Shown here: positions 1 through 8,263 of the stretch, in pieces | Layout of the letters: every line of letters starts with the position of its first letter | How positions within the stretch are numbered: position 1 is the first letter of the stretch | Assembly (NCBI GenBank): GCA_021739985.1 | Contig: JAIPAR010000002.1 | Span: forward strand, 1-55,022 | Reading direction: 5' to 3' | Length of the DNA stretch: 55,022 bases | Origin: Bacteroidales bacterium | GTDB taxonomy: Bacteria; Bacteroidota; Bacteroidia; Bacteroidales; M50B96 | Position numbers and translations under genes: made by a program | The notes under the pieces: generated by a model | What the model was told of the DNA's origin: nothing | Database searches by the model: none | What the model saw: only the letters and a program-made list of their open reading frames with translations

Positions 1-395
<395 letters not shown>

Positions 396-460
396 AATAC
401 GTACAAGCTTTGCTAACTTTTGATTTACATTTTTAATTGTCAATAAAATATTGAAAATCT

Positions 461-570
461 TCAGGTGACTATAGCATTGGGGTCCCACCTCTTCCCATCC
501 CGAACAGAGAAGTTAAGCCCAATCGCGCCGATGGTACTGCATTGTGGGAGAGTAGGTCGTCGCCGACTTT
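461..570 (+). rRNA. 5S ribosomal RNA
   Basis: The stretch has the conserved 5S core 'CCCATCCCGAACAGAGAAG' followed by 'TTAAGCCCAATCGCGCCGATGGTACTGC' spread over 496-540 and the closing 'GGGAGAGTAGGTCG'. The 5' end (TCAGGTGACTATAGC) pairs with the 3' end in the expected helix I. It lies directly downstream of the 23S end, and a strong intrinsic terminator follows at once. The ends are good to a few bases. Confidence 0.96.
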
Positions 571-571
571 C

Positions 572-604
572 AAAAACCTCAGCGAAAGCTGAGGTTTTTT
601 TTTG
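572..604 (+). terminator. rRNA operon terminator
   Basis: A perfect stem (AAAAACCTCAGC against GCTGAGGTTTTT) closes a GAAA tetraloop and runs into a T tract. It sits just after the 5S gene and ends the rRNA operon. Confidence 0.93.
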
Positions 605-657
605 CCCTTTTCGCTAGTTTCATCTAATTTTAGCATTATTTTGTCGTTTATTTGACT

Positions 658-2481
658 ATGAAAAACTTATGTGCTTTGCTTCAACTTTCGCTTGCTTTTC
701 TCCTTCCCTGGAACAATTCCTTCGCTCAAACTAATCCCATTGACTCATCCCTGGTCTCAACTCAATTTCAACCGGATTTTAGATTACAAACAGACTCTAT
801 AACTGTATCTTCACTCCTTTTTTTTCAGCAACTTAGCCCTTCTGTTTACCCATTCCTACGTATCCAGGCAGGAAATGAAGGCCAACATTTAGCCCCCATT
901 TCTTTTTCATCCTTTTTAGGTACAAAATATTCTTCTTTTTCATCAGTTCCCCTGCATTCAGAATTACCAGCTTTCCGGCCAACGTTGACTTCAAAATGGC
1001 CATTTTCATTCATTGAGTATTATCAGGCCGGGGCTTCTGATGAAGCGTATCAAAAGCTTCGTGTTATCCACGCCAGACAAATTAATCCCAATTTAATCGC
1101 AGGATTTTCAGGGGGAACTCTTTCTTCTAAAGGATCGTTTGTTCATCAGGAAGCTAAACTGTATGATTTTACAATCTGGTCTCGATATAACCTAAATAAG
1201 TATTCACTCCATGTCTCCGGGGTTGTTAATTCTTCCAAAAACCAAGAAAACGGTGGCCTGGAATCAGATTCTCTTTTTATCAACCAACTATTTGATTCTC
1301 CTAAGTATGATTTGAACGTAAATCTTACGGATGCTCAACTTATTCAGCAAAACAAATCCTTATCTATTCTTAACCGGTTAAGTCTTGATAAAGATTCGAC
1401 TACTAGCAATCATACATTGAATTGGCTCCTCTTTTACACTCAATCTGATCGCTATTTCTCGGATGGTGGCTCTAATGAATTTTATTACCAATCTTTGGGT
1501 TTTGATTCACTAATTAATGCAGATTCTGCTTTTCATAAACAGGTAGGATCAACAATCGCTTATCAATTCCTGACCGATTCTTCATCCTTTTTGCATACGA
1601 TGCAACTGTCCACTAATTATGCCTATCAACAATTCCGACATCAAGTAGATACCTTTGTTTTTCATAATCTGGACGTGACAATCGATTTCGAACTAAAACC
1701 ATTCCAAGCGTTCTCCCTTAAGGCAAAAGCTTGTTATGTGTTATCAGGATGGCATCAGCATAATTATCAGTTGAATGCACATGTCCAAAAACTTTTCTCA
1801 AACCGTAGTTCCATCACGACAGGGATTCAGACTGAACGACAAAATCCCGATTTCCTGCTTATCCAACAACTTTCTACTTATTATGGAGTTGATTCTCTTT
1901 CTGCATGGGTTAATTCTTTCGCATTTGTTAATTGGTCAGATATTACTGACCGATTTCAGATTCGAGTTCAAGCAGGATTTGGAAGTAACTTTTGGTACTT
2001 TCAATCATTTGATAGCTTCCATTTTCAGGAGAATCCCATAATGTACGCAGAAGCAATGGCTTCGTATCGTACTCAGAAAAAATGGTTTCAATGGGACTCT
2101 AGAGTTCTAATTCAGGTAAACAAGTTAAGTGCTTACAGTCTTCCTGCCTGGCAATTGAACACACGCTTTGCGTTTAAAGGCTCCCTTTTTGAACATAAAG
2201 CTAAATTTCGTGCAGGAGCTGAGCTTTTTGTGAATGATGCTCACTATTTACCTTTTTATAATCCGGTATTAAGTCTATTTGGTCAGCAAAGCAATTATGA
2301 GCAGGCGATATATCCACTTGTAAATGTGTTTTTACTATTTGAGATAAAAACAGCGCAAGTTTATTTAAACTATGAAAACCTGACCGGGCTTCTATACCCT
2401 GAAAATCTTATGATTGCTTATCAATATCCATTCCCATTACCCAGATTTGGTTTTGGAATAAATTGGTTTGCTTTTGATTAA
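658..2481 (+). CDS. Putative outer-membrane porin (Porin_10-like)
   Basis: About 607 residues with an N-terminal signal peptide (hydrophobic LCALLQLSLAFLL, then FAQ-T). The rest is rich in alternating polar and aromatic residues typical of outer-membrane beta strands. The segment with 'YYQAGASDEAYQKLRV', 'NLIAGFSGGTLSSKGSFVHQ' and 'SKNQENGGLESD' resembles the Bacteroidota 'putative porin' family (Porin_10): an IHARQINPNL-type strand, then an ENGG motif. It is shorter than many family members, and the substrate is unknown. An in-frame TTG at 652 would add two residues, but ATG at 658 places the signal peptide better and is preferred. The gene stands alone after the rRNA terminator. The family call rests on residue pattern only. 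Confidence 0.72.
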   Translation: MKNLCALLQLSLAFLLPWNNSFAQTNPIDSSLVSTQFQPDFRLQTDSITVSSLLFFQQLSPSVYPFLRIQAGNEGQHLAPISFSSFLGTKYSSFSSVPLHSELPAFRPTLTSKWPFSFIEYYQAGASDEAYQKLRVIHARQINPNLIAGFSGGTLSSKGSFVHQEAKLYDFTIWSRYNLNKYSLHVSGVVNSSKNQENGGLESDSLFINQLFDSPKYDLNVNLTDAQLIQQNKSLSILNRLSLDKDSTTSNHTLNWLLFYTQSDRYFSDGGSNEFYYQSLGFDSLINADSAFHKQVGSTIAYQFLTDSSSFLHTMQLSTNYAYQQFRHQVDTFVFHNLDVTIDFELKPFQAFSLKAKACYVLSGWHQHNYQLNAHVQKLFSNRSSITTGIQTERQNPDFLLIQQLSTYYGVDSLSAWVNSFAFVNWSDITDRFQIRVQAGFGSNFWYFQSFDSFHFQENPIMYAEAMASYRTQKKWFQWDSRVLIQVNKLSAYSLPAWQLNTRFAFKGSLFEHKAKFRAGAELFVNDAHYLPFYNPVLSLFGQQSNYEQAIYPLVNVFLLFEIKTAQVYLNYENLTGLLYPENLMIAYQYPFPLPRFGFGINWFAFD

Positions 2482-2582
2482 AACTAAGTGTTTAATAATC
2501 AAGACAATCTGTTTAATTCTTCAAAGAATTGTTAAAAAAATGTGTTTTAAAACAATTTCTATAATAATATCAAAAGAGGTGT

Positions 2583-2590
2583 TATCTTTG
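2583..2590 (+). promoter_or_regulatory. Candidate -7 element (TATCTTTG) upstream of a gene-free stretch
   Basis: TATCTTTG fits the Bacteroidota -7 consensus TAnnTTTG. I see no clear TTG at the -33 position. No protein gene lies downstream on this strand, only two hairpins, so it may drive a small RNA. Confidence 0.4.
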
Positions 2591-2596
2591 TAACGA

Positions 2597-2734
2597 ATGC
2601 TTGTTAAATAAATCAACAGATAAAACTTAAATAGAAGATTTTAGTGATTTTCTATTTCAAAATATAGGGGGATAGTAAGTTCTCGACTTACTAATAGGGG
2701 GTTATGGACATTCGTCCATGCCCCTTTCTTTTTG
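2597..2734 (+). ncRNA. Candidate small RNA with two hairpins
   Basis: This protein-free stretch lies between the porin and the opposite-strand Nudix gene. It follows a TAnnTTTG-type element at 2583-2590. It holds a perfect 8-bp hairpin (TAGTAAGT, loop TCTCG, ACTTACTA at 2673-2693). A second hairpin follows (AGGGG and ATGGAC pairing with GTCCAT and CCCCT, loop ATTC, 2696-2725) and runs into TTTCTTTTT. That order, promoter to hairpin to terminator, is what a short trans-acting RNA gene looks like. The sequence ATAGGGG occurs before each hairpin. I do not recognise an RNA family. Alternatively the terminator may only insulate the Nudix gene. Confidence 0.4.
2696..2734 (+). terminator. Intrinsic terminator (end of candidate sRNA)
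   Basis: ATGGAC/GTCCAT with an ATTC loop is extended by AGGGG/CCCCT across a small internal loop and followed by TTTCTTTTT. The T tract is on the plus strand only, so it does not serve the minus-strand Nudix gene ending at 2743. Confidence 0.65.
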
Positions 2735-2742
2735 CTAATCGG

Positions 2743-3417
2743 TTATCTGGATTGCTTAATTTGAGCAGGCTTATCCCCGAATACATTGTATTTTTTCAAC
2801 ATCTGTTCCATTTCGCTGATAATCATGGCTGTTGCACCCCATATATGATACTCACCGATTTGATAATATGGAACGATTACTTCCTTCCCATCTTTTAGGA
2901 ATATTTTCTCTTTTTTGTTTATATCATCAAACAAGTCATTAATGGAACATTCGATGATTCCTGCAACTTCAAGTGAGTTAGGTATGAAATCAGGTACTTG
3001 ATTAAGGCAGGCTACAAAAGGCTGGATATAATATCGACTCGCCGGAATAAACAAAGAGCTTAATTCTCCTGCCAGATTTTTTAAATCGCAATGGATGTTT
3101 AACTCTTCTCGAGCTTCCCGACATGCTGTTTCATATAATAGTACATCTTCAGGCTCATATTTTCCTCCAGGGAAACTGATTTGTCCACTGTGAACCGTTT
3201 TATCAATAGTTCGTATCATGAAACAAGTAAACCATTCATTCCTGCGTGGATAGAGTGGAATTAATATTGCACTCAAAGTACTTTGTCCTCCTATCATTTC
3301 AGGCTTGTGCAGCCTATTTGATGGAGCCATACGTTTTTGAGCTTTAAACCCGGGAAGTGTTCTGGCTAAGGCAAAGGCTACCTGTTCAGGGATGGTATAT
3401 TGTTCCGGCATGTTCAT
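2743..3417 (-). CDS. Nudix hydrolase, CoA pyrophosphatase-like
   Basis: 224 residues. The Nudix box spans about residues 84-108 (GGKYEPED, then ETACREAREEL) with the REAREE core that binds the metal ions. The preceding 'HSGQISFPGG' and the arginine-containing strand before it match the CoA pyrophosphatase branch (NudL/YeaB-like). That branch splits coenzyme A to 3',5'-ADP and phosphopantetheine. No signal peptide is seen, so it is cytoplasmic. The ATG at 3417 gives 'MNMPEQY'; a second ATG two codons in is equally possible. The gene is monocistronic: a terminator lies upstream between it and the stress module, and the small-RNA candidate faces its 3' end. Substrate specificity is inferred from the family. 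Confidence 0.85.
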   Translation of the reverse strand: MNMPEQYTIPEQVAFALARTLPGFKAQKRMAPSNRLHKPEMIGGQSTLSAILIPLYPRRNEWFTCFMIRTIDKTVHSGQISFPGGKYEPEDVLLYETACREAREELNIHCDLKNLAGELSSLFIPASRYYIQPFVACLNQVPDFIPNSLEVAGIIECSINDLFDDINKKEKIFLKDGKEVIVPYYQIGEYHIWGATAMIISEMEQMLKKYNVFGDKPAQIKQSR

Positions 3418-3448
3418 GCAACTAATGTAAACAATATTTTTTTAAAGA

Positions 3449-3485
3449 TAAAAAAAACGCTGCTATCAAATTGATAACAGCGTTT
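3449..3485 (-). terminator. Terminator of the ECF stress module
   Basis: On the minus strand AAACGCTGTTATCA pairs with TGATAGCAGCGTTT and runs into eight T residues. It follows the stop of the last gene of the sigma-factor module by about 20 bases. Confidence 0.9.
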
Positions 3486-3505
3486 CAACTATTTGTTATG
3501 GATTA

Positions 3506-4054
3506 TTAATCCTCAAGCATCATGCAAGGGCGGTCTTCAAAGTCCTGATTACGACCCATTCTCCCTTTGTTTCCCCTGCCATTTTTTATGCCTTTCCCAT
3601 TTTTCATTCCTTTTCCGCTGGCTAGTCTGGAGTCAAACAATATACGTTGCTCTTCTGTAAGGAGTTCACGAATGGATAAATGTACCTGGCTTCTTTTCTT
3701 GGCAATTTGTACTTTTAGCGCTCCTATAGCGTCAATTTGTGCATCAATTTCCTTTACATTTGGACTATCCATTGTTTGTAAACTGATTAAACGCGCTTTT
3801 TTTTCACGAAGTTGATTCTTTAATTGAATCATTTCCTTCTGATGATTTAGCTGAATGGTTTTGATTTTCGCTTTCTGATCGTCGCTTAGACTATCAAAAA
3901 AAGGATGGTCCTGATCAATTCGTGCCGTCCCGGGCCTATCATTGTCTAAATTACGATTTCCTCTCATACCGGGCTGGCTAAATGCACTGAGGGAAGTAAC
4001 TAGAATGGCCATTATCAATAGCATTCCGGCTAGATTTTTAACTTGGGTTTTCAT
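3506..4054 (-). CDS. Spy/CpxP-like periplasmic protein
   Basis: 182 residues with a signal peptide (LAGMLLIMAILVTSLSAFS-Q). The mature part is a charged helical segment: 'SLSDDQKAKIKTIQLNHQKE' at about 55-74, a long coiled-coil-like helix, then 'LLTEEQRILFDSRL' near 130-143. This order of LS/T-x-x-Q-type helices is typical of Spy/CpxP/ZraP chaperone-like proteins of the periplasm. The C-terminal tail repeats GKGMKNGKGIKNGRGNKGRM, which is very basic and glycine-rich, then turns acidic (EDRPCMMLED). It is the last gene of the sigma-factor module, 12 bases after the previous gene, so it is a probable output of the sigma factor. Whether it acts as chaperone or metal binder is inference. Confidence 0.72.
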   Translation of the reverse strand: MKTQVKNLAGMLLIMAILVTSLSAFSQPGMRGNRNLDNDRPGTARIDQDHPFFDSLSDDQKAKIKTIQLNHQKEMIQLKNQLREKKARLISLQTMDSPNVKEIDAQIDAIGALKVQIAKKRSQVHLSIRELLTEEQRILFDSRLASGKGMKNGKGIKNGRGNKGRMGRNQDFEDRPCMMLED

Positions 4055-4066
4055 GGTGTGATTTAA

Positions 4067-4651
4067 TTAGTTTAACTTATTACGGTTGGGTCTATTTTGT
4101 CTGTTTTCTCTATTATCATGTCTATTCCGAAAAGCTTTTGGAGAATCAGGCCGACCAGATCTCCTTTCCTGGATAAACATCTCATCGAATAATCCTCTTA
4201 ATCTTTCTTTTTGAGTCTCGTCACAATAACTCGCAAGTCTTAAGAAATGATTGAGTTTTAGTTTTTCAATTTGATTATGATATTGAATGATTTTTTCATG
4301 CCGGAGATGAATCTGCTGACTATCTTCAGGTTGATCAAAAATCAAATTAAAAATGTGCTCGTTTTCAAAGGAAATAGAATCTCTCAAGCTACGCATACTA
4401 CTAAAATGTGATATTCTCTCTTCCTTAAATAATTGAACTTGCTCATCATTCAAATCCAGTTCATTTATTAAGAAACGGGTATTTCTTTCGAGTATAGCCG
4501 GTGGTTCCTGGGAAGGATTTGGTTGGTTTAATGGTTGGATAGGATTAAGTCTTGGATAGAACATCCAGATGCTTCCAATTGAAATTACATTAATAACAAT
4601 TAAAAGGAGAATGATCCACTTATAGATTTTCGTATTATTGAAGTAATTCAT
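4067..4651 (-). CDS. Membrane-anchored periplasmic metal-resistance/Spy-like protein
   Basis: 194 residues with one N-terminal membrane helix (about residues 12-31, WIILLLIVINVISIGSIWMF) and no clear cleavage site, so it is probably anchored with a periplasmic domain. 'LDLNDEQVQLFKEERISHF' near 65-83, then two long charged helices and 'YCDETQKERLRGLFDEMF', resemble the heavy-metal sensor/resistance family (Metal_resist, related to CnrX and Spy). The C-terminus is Arg/Asn-rich and probably disordered. In CnrX/RsrP-like systems such proteins sense periplasmic stress for an ECF sigma factor, which fits its position between a small membrane protein and a Spy-like protein. The ligand is unknown. 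Confidence 0.65.
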   Translation of the reverse strand: MNYFNNTKIYKWIILLLIVINVISIGSIWMFYPRLNPIQPLNQPNPSQEPPAILERNTRFLINELDLNDEQVQLFKEERISHFSSMRSLRDSISFENEHIFNLIFDQPEDSQQIHLRHEKIIQYHNQIEKLKLNHFLRLASYCDETQKERLRGLFDEMFIQERRSGRPDSPKAFRNRHDNRENRQNRPNRNKLN

Positions 4652-4657
4652 GGCTTT

Positions 4658-4972
4658 TTATTCTAGGGTTGCTACATAATCATCTTCCACATCAAAATAC
4701 TCAGACGCCAATGTGGTAAGTTCGTTTTGCCGCTTGTTTTCATTGGCCTGATTAAATGAAATAATCATGACGAAACTGTTGACTGTCATCAGCAATATAA
4801 ATAGACTGATTACCAGGCTGCGGCTTTGAAAAAGTGTGGGTTTATGATTAGTATGAAGTTTTTCTTCAATCGAATCATACAAATCTCCGGTGAACTGATA
4901 ATGTTGCGGATTATCAAGCAACGAAAGAATGTCTTCCGTTTGCTTCCTTGTATGGTTTGCTTGAGATTTCAT
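4658..4972 (-). CDS. Small single-pass membrane protein in the anti-sigma position
   Basis: 104 residues: a polar N-terminal half of about 48 residues, one membrane helix (about 51-72, LVISLFILLMTVNSFVMIIS), and a short acidic C-terminal tail. The layout of cytoplasmic N-domain, single TM and outer tail is that of a small anti-sigma factor. It is the first gene after the ECF sigma factor, but I see no zinc-binding anti-sigma (HxxxCxxC) motif. The stop is 6 bases before the next gene. An ECF-like promoter motif ends only 7 bases before the ATG, so a transcript from it would be almost leaderless. The anti-sigma role is inferred from position and topology. Confidence 0.6.
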   Translation of the reverse strand: MKSQANHTRKQTEDILSLLDNPQHYQFTGDLYDSIEEKLHTNHKPTLFQSRSLVISLFILLMTVNSFVMIISFNQANENKRQNELTTLASEYFDVEDDYVATLE

Positions 4973-4979
4973 AATTTAA

Positions 4980-5003
4980 TAGACGTTTCTAATTTGGAAA
5001 ACT
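4980..5003 (-). promoter_or_regulatory. ECF-type promoter-like motif before the anti-sigma-position gene
   Basis: Minus strand AGTTTT (5003-4998), 12 bases, CGTCTA (4985-4980). The same two blocks with the same spacing lie upstream of the sigma gene. CGTC is a common ECF -10 core, and the region before the first block reads TGAAAGTTTT, near the GGAACTTTT type of -35 element. Confidence 0.5.
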
Positions 5004-5072
5004 TTCATTCGTTTACTCTTTTTAAGGATTCTTCCTTGGTGTCAATTTATTGTTTGTTTGGTTTAATTCTGC

Positions 5073-5651
5073 CTATGTTAAATATTGATACTTGGAAATT
5101 AGAATTTCTTTTAGGTTTTTCTTGGATCGATGAATAAGTGATTCAACGGATTGAAGCGAAGTTTCCATGATTTCAGCAATTTCCCGGGCACTTAAGTCTT
5201 CAAATTTATTTAGGGTTAATGCAATCCGCTGATTTTCTGGTAATTTCTGGATAGCCTCATGTAGGATTTTGTGTTTTTCTGTTAATTCTAATTCTTCTTG
5301 CTTATTTAGGTCAACAGACGGAATAGGGATTTCTTTATCTTTGAATGGGTTGAGAAGCGGAATCAGATTTTGGATTCTTTTTTTTCGATTTTGCTTTCGA
5401 AGATGGTCGAGAGATTTGTTAATACTGATGCGATAAATCCAGGTACTTATTTCTGATTCTTGTTTGAACGTTGAAACAGAGCGAAATATCTCAATAAAAA
5501 CTTCCTGGGCAATGTCTTCAGCATCTTTTTCATTTTTCACAAAACCATAGCAAGTCCCGACTACTTTATGCTGATACGACTCAATAAGTTTTTTAAAAGC
5601 CAGCCTGTTTCCTGCTTTTAGCTCATCAATTAGCTTAGTCGTATCTTTCAT
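5073..5651 (-). CDS. RNA polymerase sigma factor, ECF (sigma-70) family
   Basis: 192 residues with region 2 (about 20-90: 'FVKNEKDAEDIAQEVFIEIF' then 'STWIYRISINKSLDHLRKQNR') and region 4 (about 135-185: 'LPENQRIALTLNKFEDLSAR' then 'EIAEIMETSLQSVESLIHRS'). The region 4 helix-turn-helix recognises the -35 element. There is no region 1.1 or 3, as usual for ECF factors. It heads a minus-strand module with a membrane protein and two periplasmic Spy/metal-resistance-like proteins, pointing to an envelope or metal stress regulon. A promoter-like motif 21 bases upstream is repeated before the next gene and suggests autoregulation. There are 100 bases between it and the next gene, more than elsewhere in the module. 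Confidence 0.93.
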   Translation of the reverse strand: MKDTTKLIDELKAGNRLAFKKLIESYQHKVVGTCYGFVKNEKDAEDIAQEVFIEIFRSVSTFKQESEISTWIYRISINKSLDHLRKQNRKKRIQNLIPLLNPFKDKEIPIPSVDLNKQEELELTEKHKILHEAIQKLPENQRIALTLNKFEDLSAREIAEIMETSLQSVESLIHRSKKNLKEILISKYQYLT

Positions 5652-5672
5652 ATAAAATCAACTAATGACCAT

Positions 5673-5696
5673 TAGACGCCCCGAAATACCAAAACT
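5673..5696 (-). promoter_or_regulatory. ECF-type promoter-like motif before the sigma gene
   Basis: Minus strand AGTTTT (5696-5691), 12 bases, CGTCTA (5678-5673), 21 bases before the sigma-factor start. It is identical in both blocks and in spacing to the motif at 4980-5003, while the 12-base spacer differs. Confidence 0.5.
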
Positions 5697-5740
5697 TGTG
5701 AGATGGGTGTGAAAACATGTTAAAATTGGGAAAAATTAGC

Positions 5741-5771
5741 AAAAAAAAAGAGTGTCAGTTGGATGACACTC
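5741..5771 (-). terminator. Terminator after tRNA-Val
   Basis: On the minus strand GAGTGTCATC pairs with the GACACTC arm and runs into nine T residues. It starts about 8 bases after the tRNA 3' end. Confidence 0.88.
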
Positions 5772-5778
5772 ATTGAAG

Positions 5779-5853
5779 TGGGCGATACTAGGCTCGAACT
5801 AGTGACCCCCTGCTTGTAAGGCAGGTGCTCTGAACCGACTGAGCTAATCGCCC
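5779..5853 (-). tRNA. tRNA-Val (anticodon TAC)
   Basis: The minus strand folds as a full cloverleaf. The acceptor arm is GGGCGAT/ATCGCCC with discriminator A; the D arm has AGCTCAGTCGGTTCAGAGC; the anticodon arm is CCTGC-CTTACAA-GCAGG with anticodon TAC; the T arm is CTAGTTCGAGCCTAG. The anticodon reads GTA valine codons. The CCA end is not encoded. A terminator follows directly. Confidence 0.96.
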
Positions 5854-6026
5854 TTATTAAAAGCGCTGCAAAGATAGATTTCTTTTTTTTACTTCCAAAT
5901 AGCTTAGCAATCTTTTCCGTATTTTTTTCTATGAAATTTTAGCAGGAGGCATATTCTCGACTAATAGTCAGAAGAAGCAGTTTATCAGTATAAGGGAGGA
6001 TAATGTTAACCTATTGGATGTTTAAT

Positions 6027-7328
6027 TTATTCCTCTCTCAAGTATTCGCTTAGAAAATCTGCAACTACAAAAGTAGATCCTCCAATATAAATTAAATCAT
6101 TTGGTTTTGCCTGTTTGATAGCTGAATGATATCCAGCCAGGACTGTTTCAAAACAAGAACCTTGCAATCCCAGTTTGCTTGCAAAATCTGCCAACTCGAA
6201 ACTATTCAGCGATCGCGGCACAGATGATTTAACGAAGTAGTAGTTAGCCTTTTCCGGTAACAACTGTAATATATGGAACACATCTTTATCATTAACCATT
6301 CCAAATATAATGTGCAGCTTTTCAAATGATAAGGATTTTATTTGAGCAAGTACAGCCTGAAGCCCTGCTTCATTGTGCCCTGTATCACAAAGTACAGTGG
6401 GAGATTCCTGTATGATTTCCCAACGTCCCATGAAGCCAGTGTTTCTTTTCACATACTGAATCCCTTCAATAAAGTGCTCTGATTTTAAATTAAATTTGGT
6501 TTTCAATAAATTATAAGCTTGAAATACCGTGCTTAAGTTTTTCTCCTGGTAGCTACCACCAAGTTCGCTAATCCCTTCCATCATTATCCCGTTTTCTCCC
6601 TGAATCTGGTATTGATAAGAGAAAATGCCTGTCTTTATCAAAACGGTCTGCCAGGTTTCAGACGCAAATTGAATAGGAGATTGTTTAAGTTTTGCCTTTT
6701 CAAGGAATACTTTTTCCGTTTGAGGATGATACTCACCAATTACAACAGGTGTATGCGGCTTAATAATTCCTGCTTTTTCGCCGGCTATCTCTTCAAGGCT
6801 CACACCCAGAAACTGCGTATGGTCGAGTGAAATATTGGTGATAATGGATAATTCCGGAGAAATTATATTGGTTGAGTCCAGTCTTCCTCCCATGCCAACT
6901 TCTATGATGGCAATTTCTACAGCTTCTTTTCTGAAAAAATCAAATGCCAAGGCTACTGACATTTCAAAAAAACTAGGCTTAATATGTTGAATAAATGATG
7001 AATGGTCCTCCAAAAATTGCACAACTGCTTCTTTGGGGATTTTATGTCCGTTCACACGAATTCGCTCCCGGAAGTCAACAAGGTGTGGACTTGTATATAA
7101 TCCGGTTTTATATCCGGCAGTTTGAAAAATGGAGGCCAGGAAATGGCTGACCGAACCTTTTCCATTCGTCCCGGCAACATGAATGGTTTTGAACTGCTGG
7201 TGAGGATGATTCAAATAGTCATCCAAAGCAAGTGTATTGTCAAGATTGTTTTTATATGCTTCTTTTCCAATACGATGAAACATTGGTAACTGACTGTACA
7301 TGAAGTCTAAAGCATCTTGATAGGTCAT
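6027..7328 (-). CDS. folC: Bifunctional folylpolyglutamate synthase/dihydrofolate synthase
   Basis: 433 residues, the usual length for FolC. It ligates glutamate to dihydropteroate and then to reduced folates, using ATP. The P-loop 'HVAGTNGKGSV' lies at about 50-60, followed by 'GLYTSPHLVDFRERIRVNG', the second Mur-ligase signature 'EVGMGGRLDSTN' near 142-153 and 'NISLDHTQFLG' near 165. The C-terminal domain has 'CDTGHNEAG' (about 315-323) and 'LHIIFGMVNDKD', as in other FolC proteins. It is cytoplasmic. The gene lies alone between tRNA-Val and the sdh terminator, and its own promoter would lie in 7329-7418. No folate riboswitch is visible. Confidence 0.95.
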   Translation of the reverse strand: MTYQDALDFMYSQLPMFHRIGKEAYKNNLDNTLALDDYLNHPHQQFKTIHVAGTNGKGSVSHFLASIFQTAGYKTGLYTSPHLVDFRERIRVNGHKIPKEAVVQFLEDHSSFIQHIKPSFFEMSVALAFDFFRKEAVEIAIIEVGMGGRLDSTNIISPELSIITNISLDHTQFLGVSLEEIAGEKAGIIKPHTPVVIGEYHPQTEKVFLEKAKLKQSPIQFASETWQTVLIKTGIFSYQYQIQGENGIMMEGISELGGSYQEKNLSTVFQAYNLLKTKFNLKSEHFIEGIQYVKRNTGFMGRWEIIQESPTVLCDTGHNEAGLQAVLAQIKSLSFEKLHIIFGMVNDKDVFHILQLLPEKANYYFVKSSVPRSLNSFELADFASKLGLQGSCFETVLAGYHSAIKQAKPNDLIYIGGSTFVVADFLSEYLREE

Positions 7329-7420
7329 TTTTCTAAGGCAATAATAATCGACTTTTATTCGGCAGCAGATAATTAAAATGTAAAAGCAAATTTTGCGTGA
7401 AAGTAAGAAAGCGGAGGATA

Positions 7421-7458
7421 AAAAAAAAGAGGTTAATTCTGTGAAGAACTAACCTCTG
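7421..7458 (-). terminator. Terminator of the sdhCAB operon
   Basis: On the minus strand AGAGGTTA and TTCT pair with AGAA and TAACCTCT, followed by eight T residues. It lies about 25 bases after the sdhB stop. Confidence 0.9.
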
Positions 7459-7481
7459 TAAGAAAAGTGCATTTTCAATAT

Positions 7482-8225
7482 TTAGTCTTGCAGTTTAGCT
7501 TTTAGGAATTCACGATTAAATCGCGCGATGTGAGCGATGGAGATGCCTTTGGGGCATTCTGCTTCACAGGCTCCGGTATTTGAGCAATTGCCAAAGCCAA
7601 GTTCGTCCATTTTGGCAACCATTGCTTTTGCTCGTCTTTGTGCTTCCACTTTGCCTTGAGGCAATAAGGCCAATTGAGATACTTTTGCTGAAACAAAAAG
7701 CATGGCGGAGGAGTTTTTACAGGTAGCCACACAAGCTCCGCAACCAATGCAGGCTGCAGCATCCATTGCTTCATCAGCATCAGCTTTCGGAATTGGGATT
7801 GCATTTGCATCAGGTATTCCTCCTGTATTGACAGAGACAAATCCTCCGGCTTGTAGAATCTTGTCAAACGCACTCCGATCGACCATCAAATCTTTGATAA
7901 CCGGGAATGCAGCAGCTCTCCAGGGCTCTATGGTGATAGTCTCTCCATGGCTGAATTTCCGCATGTGTAATTGACAGGTTGTCACTAATTCATCGGGTCC
8001 ATGTGCGCGACCATTGATATATAAGCTACACATTCCGCAAATTCCCTCCCGGCAATCGTGATCGAATGCCACGGGTTCAATGTTTTGTTGAATAAGCTGT
8101 TCGTTTAATACGTCCAGCATCTCAAGGAATGATGAATCCTTAGAAACATTTTTGATGGTATATGTTTCGAATTTTCCTTTGGTCCCGGCATCTTTCTGAC
8201 GCCATACTTTTAAAGTCAAATCCAT
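7482..8225 (-). CDS. sdhB: Succinate dehydrogenase/fumarate reductase iron-sulfur subunit
   Basis: 247 residues. It passes electrons between the flavoprotein and the membrane cytochrome through three clusters. The [2Fe-2S] ligands are C58, C63, C66 and C84 (in [10 protein letters not shown] and VTTCQ). The [4Fe-4S] motif is [11 protein letters not shown] (C159, C162, C165, with C169). The third cluster uses C214, C220 and C224 in [14 protein letters not shown]. It is the last gene of a minus-strand operon in the order cytochrome b, flavoprotein, iron-sulfur protein, which is typical of Bacteroidota, and a terminator follows. Sequence alone does not tell whether the complex runs as succinate dehydrogenase or fumarate reductase; in this phylum close relatives do either. 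Confidence 0.95.
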   Translation of the reverse strand: MDLTLKVWRQKDAGTKGKFETYTIKNVSKDSSFLEMLDVLNEQLIQQNIEPVAFDHDCREGICGMCSLYINGRAHGPDELVTTCQLHMRKFSHGETITIEPWRAAAFPVIKDLMVDRSAFDKILQAGGFVSVNTGGIPDANAIPIPKADADEAMDAAACIGCGACVATCKNSSAMLFVSAKVSQLALLPQGKVEAQRRAKAMVAKMDELGFGNCSNTGACEAECPKGISIAHIARFNREFLKAKLQD

Positions 8226-8263
8226 TTTTTTTCTATTTAAGTGATTAAAAATTGCAGTCCGGA

